A stretch of 64,000 nucleotides of DNA from Salvator merianae. Lineage: Eukaryota; Chordata; Lepidosauria; Squamata; Teiidae. Location: the NCBI GenBank assembly GCA_003586115.2, contig QVOM02000034.1, forward strand, positions 109,159,610-109,223,609, read 5' to 3'. This document shows, in pieces, positions 56,915 to 64,000 of this stretch; positions within the stretch are counted from its first letter, which is position 1; the number at the start of each line of letters is the position of its first letter. The notes beneath the pieces were generated by a model that was not told where the DNA came from, searched no databases, and saw only the letters and a list, made by a program, of their open reading frames with translations. Both the position numbers and the translations under genes were made by a program.

Positions 56915-57180
56915 GCTTTGTGCAGAGGCTCACAGCACATAACAACCGTCCACAGCTAGTAGCGATCGGGAGCGTCTGCAGATGCTTCTGATTGCTAGGG
57001 CCTCCGCTAAATGTGGACACACTTTGCTAGTGAACATGCAGACACTCAGTAGCGACCAAGTGCAATCCTGCAGACAATGCTGAATAACAGCTCCTATCAG
57101 TCTCAGCAAATACAGTCCATGTAATGGAATGATGTATCGTAAACAACATTCAAAGGTACACATTTAATCATGCTGGCACT
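56915..57180. mobile_element. hAT-like fragment
   Basis: CCACAGCTAGTAGCGATCGG and GTGAACATGCAGACACTCAG resemble interior blocks of the elements at 21.6 and 50.1 kb. The ends are not clear. Confidence 0.45.
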
Positions 57181-57211
57181 TGGGGATTTCAATCCTAGAA
57201 GCAGTGCCTAT

Positions 57212-58345
57212 TAGGGGTGTGCACGAAGCTTCGTGGCATTCGATTTTCGATCGAATTTCGTGATTTCGTGCCCTTCGCATCGAATGCGAAGGGCAACAGA
57301 AATCACGAATGCGAATTGCGAAGGTCCCTCAATTTTTCGAAGCATTTCAGGACCTTCGCAATTTGCCGATGTCTCACTTCTCTAGGCTGTCAGCACTGGC
57401 GCTGACAGCCTAGGGTGAATCAGCCAGCCAGCAGCGAGCGGTGATGGAGAAAACTCAACGGAAGGGAGGGATTCCCTTCCCGTTGATTTTCCTTCTCTTC
57501 CCCTCACTGACTCACCCCCCTAGGCTGTCAGCGCGAGTGCTGACAGACTAGGGTGAATGAGGCAGCCAGCAGCCATCAGAAACGGAGCTATCAAGGCGAA
57601 GGGAAGACCTTTGCCTTGATTTCACCGCTTCCGATGGCGCTCGCCTCTCTCTCATCCCCCCCCCCCCAGTCTGTCATTACACTGACAGACTGCGGCGGGA
57701 GTGAGAGAGAGCGCTGCGCCATTGGAAACGAAGAAATCAAGGCAAAGGGAAGAGCTTTGCCTCGATTTCACCGCTTCCGATGGCGCTCGCCTCTCTCTTA
57801 TTCCCCCCCCAGTCTGTCATTGCACTGACAGACTGCGGCGGGAGTGAGAGAGAGCGCTGCGCCATCGGAAACGAAGAAATCAAGGCAAAGGGAAGAGCTT
57901 TGCCTTGATTTCACCGCTTCCGATGGCGCTCGCCTCTCTCTTATTCCCCCCCCCAGTCTGTCATTGCACTGACAGACTGCGGCGGGAGTGAGAGAGAGCG
58001 CTGCGCCATTGGAAACGAAGAAATCAAAGCAAAGGGAAGAGCTTTGCCTTGATTTCACCGCTTCCGATGGCGCTCGCCTCTCTCTTATTCCCCCCCCAGT
58101 CTGTCATTACACTGACAGACTGGGGGGGGGGAATGAGAGAGAGGCGAGCGCAATCCGAAGCAGAGAAATTAAGGCAAAGCTCTTCCCTTCGCCTTGTTTT
58201 CTCTGCTTCCGTTCGCGGCGAAAATCTTCGCCGCGAAAACGAAAGGGCTTCATTTTCGTGCATATTTTTTTGTACGAAAACGAAGCCTAGGAGCTTCGCA
58301 TTCCTGTGAAGCGAAAAGGGAAAAGTGCCTTCGTGCACATCCCTA
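57212..58345. mobile_element. 1.13-kb hAT-like element with perfect 8-bp target duplication
   Basis: Target duplication GTGCCTAT at 57204-57211 and 58346-58353. Inverted ends: TAGGGGTGTGCACGAA, and the right complement TAGGGATGTGCACGAA. An 8-bp duplication with TAGGG ends fits hAT. The interior is CpG-rich and has about four tandem units of 143-146 bp (anchors TTGCC at 57611, 57757, 57900, 58044). Each unit is itself palindromic: CAGTCTGTCA...TGACAGACTG at the centre, with GGCAAAG/CTTTGCC outer arms. No transposase frame is convincing. Confidence 0.9.
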
Positions 58346-58561
58346 GTGCCTATAGCTTCTGGATAAAATAGGAGTACAGATTAACTCCTTTCTCCACCAT
58401 GGCACTTAGTAAAAGTGAAGAACAGGTTCCTATAAAAACTGTTTCAGGTGTTTCAAAATTATAATTTAAACACCTAAGTGCTTGAAAGCTGAGGTGGCTT
58501 GCAACATACAGTATAAATAAAACTCCCAGGCATCTTACATCATACAATATAAATAAACATC

Positions 58562-58610
58562 ATTGACTACACATAGTGGGACTTATTTATGAATTAAATA
58601 TGCATAGGCA
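58562..58610. repeat. fragment of the common squamate repeat
   Basis: AGTGGGACTTATTTATGAAT, then AAATATGCATAGGCAG; same unit as 7985 and 28238. Confidence 0.4.
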
Positions 58611-59179
58611 GAACTGATTCCGAAACAACCCCTATCAGGAAATGCAGAAAAATGCGTCTGAGAACAGTTATTTCAAAAGCTATTTTGTTTCATCCCTAGA
58701 TGGTGAAACAGGAGACTAGATTTTAAAACATTTCCAGCTTTAATTTCCTTTAGTTTTTAGAATCAAGTTTTCCTTGCCTCTTTTTTGCCCCGATCACATT
58801 TTTATTGAGAAACCACTTTAATGTAGATATTGTTGATCTTAGCACCACAGTAGAGGTATCTGCTTTTGCAAAGGTGAGGGGCTGGCTACAGGCATTGTGA
58901 TTGGCTAGTGGTGCAGCAGGCTTGGGCTGCTATGATTGGCCAATTGACTTGAACAGCCCTCAAGGCAGTTTCCCCTTTCCTGGTAATTAATATGTTTGGT
59001 CTTTCTTCTCTCACTCAGTGGGAATTTGTATGTAAACTTTTTTCTTTGCCTAAATCTGGCTCCTCAGATGTTTGTATATTGGAAGCTATGTGAAAAAATT
59101 GGAAGAATTTAAATGTCTTCAGATCATTGTCTATTAATTATAGCTTCCAGTAACTAAACCGTTCTTTTCTTATTCTTTC

Positions 59180-59620
59180 TCATCTTCTGTAATTCCACAG
59201 TGCCACCATATTCAATAATCTTGTCTGCAACATCAAAAGCAACACCACAACCCAAAGGATGATAACCCACCTGGCCAGCCAGTAAAATGAACTCAAGAAG
59301 CAGCTAATAGTTATCAGTATAAGGAAGACAGAGAATGCTGTCCTGGTCCAAGATATATTTTTGGTCCCTGCATATGATTTTTCAGGATCTTTCATCCCCA
59401 CCTTACCACTACTGGGTATTTCCTAGGGCTAATAACTGGTGGAAGAATTTTGCCTTTGGCATCTGGGTGGATGAGAAACTGATCAAATATTTTTGGATTT
59501 CCAGGGTGACGTTCCAGATAAGCAGTTTGACATGGGATGCTCTGTGGTCTGCATAATAGCCTTAGAGGTTTGCCTGGCAATGGAAGTCATGACTCTAAAA
59601 TGTGTAGTTCATGAGAGACA
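59180..59620 (-). pseudogene. unrecognised protein-like frames, possible retrocopy
   Basis: Two adjoining minus-strand frames, 59392-59580 (HPGNPKIFDQFLIHPDAKGK, ISPRKYPVVV) and 59180-59401 (GTKNISWTRTAFSVF, then two strongly hydrophobic segments and LLNMVALWNYRR), could be one sequence with a frameshift near 59395. It reads like the end of a membrane protein. I do not recognise the family, and chance cannot be ruled out. Confidence 0.3.
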
Positions 59621-59624
59621 TTAA

Positions 59625-61640
59625 TGTGGTCTATCTCAGTATATTTCATGGCCCTCAATTATTCCTGGTTTAGCTTCTCCAACCACTTTCCATCTTTGCC
59701 CACTTTCTCTTTTGTCATAGTGAAGTCACTAGCAGCCAGGCACACACTTTTCCTTTCAAATCATGGCTGGCTTTGGATATGTTGGCTTCCCTCATTGCAA
59801 CATCACCTGGAAAAATTAGTTAACTTTTGTACTTCAAGCTGCCTAGAGCTAGAGATGTGCAGAACCACTTTGGAATCAACTAGGGGAGTTCAAGGGATTT
59901 GAAGGATTTGGGCAGGATGGAAGCAAGGCTTCCAGTTAGTACCTCATTCTAACCCCTCCTCATGGTCCCAGACTGTGACCACTGCTGTTCTCTTTTCTGG
60001 AAGAAGCCAGATCTTGTCAAGTTGGGAGGATATGGGATTCAGGATGAGCTTGAGAACATCTGCAGATCACTTTTAAAATCTCCTTGTTAGACTTCCTTTA
60101 CAAGCCATTCCAGAAAAGAGTCTCTGCAACTCAGTTTAAGATGCTCCAGCTGCCAGTTTACAAGTTAACTCTAACTGGACTCTATTAAATGCATTCAGTT
60201 GCATAATCCAAATATCGTTTTTGTTAGCTTACTACTTTTGCTGCCTATTAGTTTGATGTTTTAACAAGCTTCCAATTTCTTGCCGGTAATATTGCTGCTA
60301 CTGCTCTATTCAAGCCCACTGCTATTGTAAAAGTTTTTGCTAGTTTATAGTGCTGTTTCTTTTTGCGGTTGAATAAAGTTTGTCAAATATGCATTCTGTC
60401 AGCCCACAGAACTCCTTCCTTGACCCTTATCCTCATGATTCCACCTCAGTCAAATGCTTTCTGCCTCTGGCAGGCTGTGAAACCTACTTTTTTCACCTAA
60501 AAGTCCCATGAGAATAACTGGAGCAAAATAATTCCACCATCCCAAACTGTTCATTCCATTACTCTACGGATACAGGTTTTGAGACATACAGCATTTTTAT
60601 ATTTAGCTTTGCTCCCATGGTAGATCATTTCTGGGGTGTCTATACTGAAACTCTTCAAATGCATTTTCCTTTCCTTCATTGACTTGCACTGAGACAAAAG
60701 ATGTGTACACCACGAACCATGAATTGTGTGCAAAGTCTTTCAGGAGGTAGACACACACACATCCACATACTAGGCCTTCTGGGAGGACTTGTAATTTTCT
60801 ACACCAGAAAACCTAGTAGGGCTAGATGAGGAAAGATGCTGCTCCTGGACTCTACAAGCTGTCACTGCCTAACAACTGGCATATCCACTATATGAGGAAC
60901 TGACTCTGCCAATTGGCAGATGCGGCACTGTGGCCACTATTCAAAGGCACTGTCAGGCAAGTGGGGTGATCACATACATACCATTCCTCATCCTTATTTA
61001 AGACTTGCAGAAGGGCAGGCCAGGTCCAGCCCCCCTATTTCTCCCAACTATATTGATGGGCAATATTGGTCTCTCTGATCAAACCCCTATATATGTCTCA
61101 GTTCAATTAGGTAGGACTATTATAGAGGCAATGTAAATTCTGCAAATTTAACCCTAGTTTATTTAACAGAATTAGCTCTCTATGTTTATTGGATAAGAGA
61201 TAACTCAGTACTTTAGCAATAACAAGTGTTGTCTTTGGTTTTGCACTAAAATGGAGAGGTAAATTGAATCTAGGAAATTTGTGGGGGGTTTTAGATTGTG
61301 TATCACATACCTATAGAGGTTTCGGTAGAAAGAGTTCCATTATTTTACCGTTCTTTGTTCCAAAGGCATTTATATTCATTCTGTACCCCTACTATACAAT
61401 TTCGTATACAGCTTTGAGATCTTATTGCCCTGTACATAGTACTTTTGCTTTAAGTAAACCTTTGATTTGACTAATGGAATCCAGTGCTTTCAGTTTCCTT
61501 TGTTTACACATTTTTGTAGATTCAGATTTTTAATGTAACCTTTTACTTTTCCCAAAATCTAAGTCTTAAATGTCGTGAGACTAGAAGCAGAGGCAGAATT
61601 AGAAAGGAAAACTCATCGTTTTTGAAAGAGGAACAGTCTA
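59625..61640. other. intergenic upstream of NUF2, no recognised feature
   Basis: No exon or named repeat identified. A short protein-like antisense stretch may extend the frames at 59.2-59.6 kb. Confidence 0.4.
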
Positions 61641-61649
61641 GAAATTCTA

Positions 61650-62065
61650 TCTCCTCCACATCTCACGCTAGTGCCCCGTCCCTTGTGAGCACCGTCTGCC
61701 GTAGTTCTCCTGTTCTCACTGAAACAACAACCCCCAGAATTCAACGAAGGAAGGAAAGCATGGCATGCGCGACATAACGTGACGTCACAGGGAGGCGGGT
61801 TCCCGGCGAAATTCAAACGGACGAGAGCGTTAGGCTTCTAGGAGCTGAGCTGGGCGGTGCAAAATAGTCGCGCGGTGCGTTTGAATGACACGAGCGAGAG
61901 GCATCGTAGAACACATACAATTCACAGGAGACTCGGGGAGCTTTCCAAAACCTTAGGAGCCAGACTCTTCCCTTCAAGAGCAGGAGAGGTGTGGAGTTCA
62001 GGTCCGATTCACTTTCGCGCCAGGAGGAGAAAACGCAAAGCACTGACTGACTGACTCAAAGAGTG
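61650..62065 (+). promoter_or_regulatory. NUF2: NUF2 CpG-island promoter and non-coding exon 1
   Basis: CpG-rich block ending in a donor (GAGTG|GTAAGAG, exon end 62065). Visible sites: a perfect CRE TGACGTCA at 61780-61787; GGCGAAA plus TTCAAA (reverse CHR) at 61805-61817; GCGCGG-tgcg-TTTGAA at 61870-61885, a CDE/CHR pair with the 4-nt spacing bound by DREAM-type complexes; and TTTCGCGCC at 62013-62021, a consensus E2F site. These suit a gene peaking in G2/M. The transcription start is not fixed; it probably lies between 61800 and 61950. Confidence 0.8.
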
Positions 62066-62574
62066 GTAAGAGAGCAGCCCGTGGTGGGAAGCGAACCGGG
62101 GTAGGCGAGGAGGCTGAAACAAGAACGGAGAGGGGGGCAGATACCAGCGACCCAAAAGTCTGCCCTGTGCTTTCTGGAAACATACAGCAGGCCGCTACAG
62201 GTAGCAGAAGACGGACAGTTTGGTCTCAGCCTTCAAAATAGTAACTGATTTCTTTTGGGACAGACAAGATTGGCTTCAGTAAGAGTGGAGATGAATGCTG
62301 GTGTTTTTGCAGTAGGATATTGCAGGAAGGTGTTTCTGGGTATTGAGGTAGAAGAGTAAATAGAGAAATCTTTAATCCTCAAATATGTTCCAAGAATTAA
62401 CACAATCGTTACAAGATATTTTTCCCATAAGACCTTGAAGTAGGGGAGGGATTTTGTGGCTCAGCTGTTTGGCCCATAAAACAGCTAGGAAAAGTATGCA
62501 ATACTGGATGGAAATGTCATATGTCACCAATTGTTGTAATTTCATAAAAGTAAAATAATAATTTACTTTTTCAG
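62066..62574 (+). other. NUF2: NUF2 intron 1
   Basis: About 509 bp, GT-AG, CpG-rich at its start. No repeat recognised. Confidence 0.75.
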
Positions 62575-62592
62575 ATAGCCATCCCTTGACAG

Positions 62593-62715
62593 ATGGATAA
62601 CTGTACTTTTCCAAGATATAAAGAGAATGATATTATTGTACATCTCCGTAACTGCTTGTTGACTGGAAATGAAGCCAAAACCATCTCCAAAAATGATTTA
62701 TTTCCAAATGCCAAG
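62593..62715 (+). CDS. NUF2: NUF2 first coding exon (exon 2)
   Basis: 41 codons in phase 0 from ATG at 62593, ending NDLFPNAK before the donor GTAAGG. The exon begins at 62575 after the acceptor TTACTTTTTCAG. The peptide (MDNCTFPRYKENDIIVHLRN, LLTGNEAKTISKNDLFPN) matches the N-terminus of NUF2. In the family this starts the calponin-homology domain of the NDC80 kinetochore complex subunit that, with NDC80, supports microtubule attachment in mitosis. The FPRY start and TKNDLxPNPK-like end are diagnostic. The rest of the gene lies to the right. Confidence 0.95.
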
Positions 62716-63304
62716 GTAAGGACTATACATTTTTACAGTGATTTGTAACATTTTTCAGGGCTCTTTTTTTCAGGAGTCCTTAAACCAGAGTTTTAAACAC
62801 ACAGCATGTTGAGGACCAGATTTCTTCGTCATATAAAAACTGGACTCTTCCCACTATTGCAGTAACACTATCACCTAAAGCAACCTAAAGTGATGAACCT
62901 AAAGAGGCATCACGTAAGTGGTTTTAGCAGCTCTCAGTCAGTCATTCCTTTGTATAAGATTTTCATTTTACCTTGCCTGCATGAACTGGAAATTTAGGGT
63001 TTCAAAGAATGAAATAATGAAGAGGAGAGCAAAAGCTGTTTCTACTATTTTTCTTTTTTGTTAGTGTACTCTGGACAATAATAAATACCACTGTATTTTG
63101 TTGGTTTTTATTTTATGGTTCACCCAATTGTATTTCAATTTGTTTTTAAATCAAAAGTCAGGATTTTTTATTTTATTTCACCTGTGCTTTAACAATTGCA
63201 TTGTGTTGCCAGTTAGCTACCTGGAGAAATCAAGGTTTTGTTTTAACAAATAAGGCCTTAGGAAATCTGTATCCCTCTCCTTTGTACACTGATAAGATCA
63301 CTTA
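62716..63304 (+). other. NUF2: start of NUF2 intron 2, no recognised feature
   Basis: AT-rich. The following NUF2 exon was not found in the window. Confidence 0.6.
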
Positions 63305-63765
63305 GGGCCTGTTCAGACTTGTGTGATGGAGTGATCCAGGCCACTCACTCGATCACTCCATCCACACCAGGGAGCTGCAGCAACTCGCCAGAAGTTGCCA
63401 AAGTCCTTCTAGAAGCAATCCAGCTGTGGACTACGTCTGGATTGTTCCTGGATGACTGTTTCTGAATCCTCTTCCACGAGCAGCATGGCAAGTGGGCACA
63501 GCAGTGTGACTGTGGCTGCACAGTTGCGTGAAGTGTCCGGATCACCATGGCAATGAACGAGTGCGCAGTGGATGTTGCCTTGCATGTTGGCATGATGATC
63601 CGGCCTACCCTGGCCAGGCCATTTGCACTTCCATTTTGCTGGCCAGGTAGGGGCTGTTCCAGCATGTGACATGTGAATGGCTGCTGGCGCGCTGGGGCTT
63701 ACCCAGCCTAGTATGGTATTGTAATATCATATTAGGCTGGGAAGTGCAAACCCAGCCTAAAATCC
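63305..63765. mobile_element. non-autonomous hAT-like element in NUF2 intron
   Basis: Left TTAGGGCCTGTTCAGACTT, right complement TTTAGGCTGGGTTTGCACTT (partial match). Internal inverted pairs: GATGGAGTGATC...GATCACTCCATC, and CCCAGCCTAGTATGG...CATATTAGGCTGGG. CpG-containing, no transposase. Confidence 0.55.
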
Positions 63766-64000
63766 ACTCTGTAGTGGTGCCTTTCTCTGGAATGTTTTTT
63801 CTCTCTCTTTTTAACTATTATAAATTATTTATTATAACAAAGTATATAATACAATACAATTACAAATAAGCAAATACAATGAACTATGTTCTTTGTATTT
63901 GCTTCTTTGTAATTGTATTGTATTATAATGAATTTGTAGATGCTTATTAAAGACCTATCTTTTCACCCAGGCTTTCCTCGAATAGTTGGTTAGGCTGTTT
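63766..64000 (+). mobile_element. L2 3' coding region interrupted by an AT-rich palindrome
   Basis: GTGGTGCCTTTCTCTGGAAT on the left and AAAGACCTATCTTTTCACCC on the right are adjacent in L2. Between them sits an AT-rich insert with arms 63845-63879 and 63892-63926 (TATAATACAATACAATTACA and its complement), one mismatch, and a 12-base loop. Confidence 0.65.

Noticed and set aside
57611..58190. Possible CRISPR-like or satellite array
   Set aside because: Adjacent palindromic units without unique spacers, inside a transposon with a target duplication, in vertebrate DNA.
57553..58338. Several 80-105-codon frames on both strands
   Set aside because: Products of the tandem palindromic units in the hAT-like element; repeated peptides mirror the DNA repeat.

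Overview
The window is vertebrate nuclear DNA, almost certainly from a squamate reptile (a lizard or gecko-like genome; the species cannot be told). The reasons are AT-rich sequence with short exons in long introns, CpG-island promoters, and a squamate repeat mix: CR1, L2, recently active L1, BovB, and many non-autonomous hAT-like elements with inverted ends. No bacterial, CRISPR, rRNA or tRNA gene structure was seen.

Two host genes lie head to head. The left half (2212-31164, minus strand) holds the 5' part of ABCD3 (PMP70), the peroxisomal half-transporter for branched-chain and dicarboxylic acyl-CoAs and bile-acid precursors. Ten coding exons were found by matching translated segments and GT-AG sites with phases that join correctly. 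The rest of the gene (remaining membrane helices and the ATPase domain) lies beyond the left edge. The gene starts in a CpG island at about 30.8-31.5 kb. The right end (61.6-62.7 kb, plus strand) holds the promoter, non-coding exon 1 and first coding exon of NUF2, a subunit of the NDC80 kinetochore complex. Its promoter has an E2F site, a CDE/CHR pair with exact 4-nt spacing, and a perfect CRE.

The most notable observation is in ABCD3. Exon 5 is present twice (5a 12173-12242, 5b 11235-11304). Both copies are 70 bp, open in the same phase, and flanked by splice sites. They encode alternative versions of the loop after transmembrane helix 1 and the start of helix 2. Because 70 is not a multiple of 3, only one copy can be used per transcript, so these look like mutually exclusive exons.

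Region by region: 0-31 kb is ABCD3 introns carrying an L1 3' end (1-1064), BovB (4.5-5.25 kb), CR1 pieces (6.9, 8.4 and 26.4 kb), an L2 split by a 3.7-kb CR1 (14.4-19.1 kb), a long L2 (22.4-24.9 kb), and an almost perfect 100-bp inverted repeat (27.1-27.35 kb). 31-61.6 kb is intergenic and dominated by transposons: an ORF2-deleted L1 (33.4-35.4 kb) containing another L1 tail, L2 pieces, an old L1 (37.5-45.6 kb) broken by two younger L1 insertions, fold-back elements (45.6-46.5 and 57.2-58.35 kb), and several small DNA-transposon families. 61.6-64 kb is the NUF2 start followed by another small DNA element and L2. Transposon boundaries are approximate unless a target-site duplication is given.
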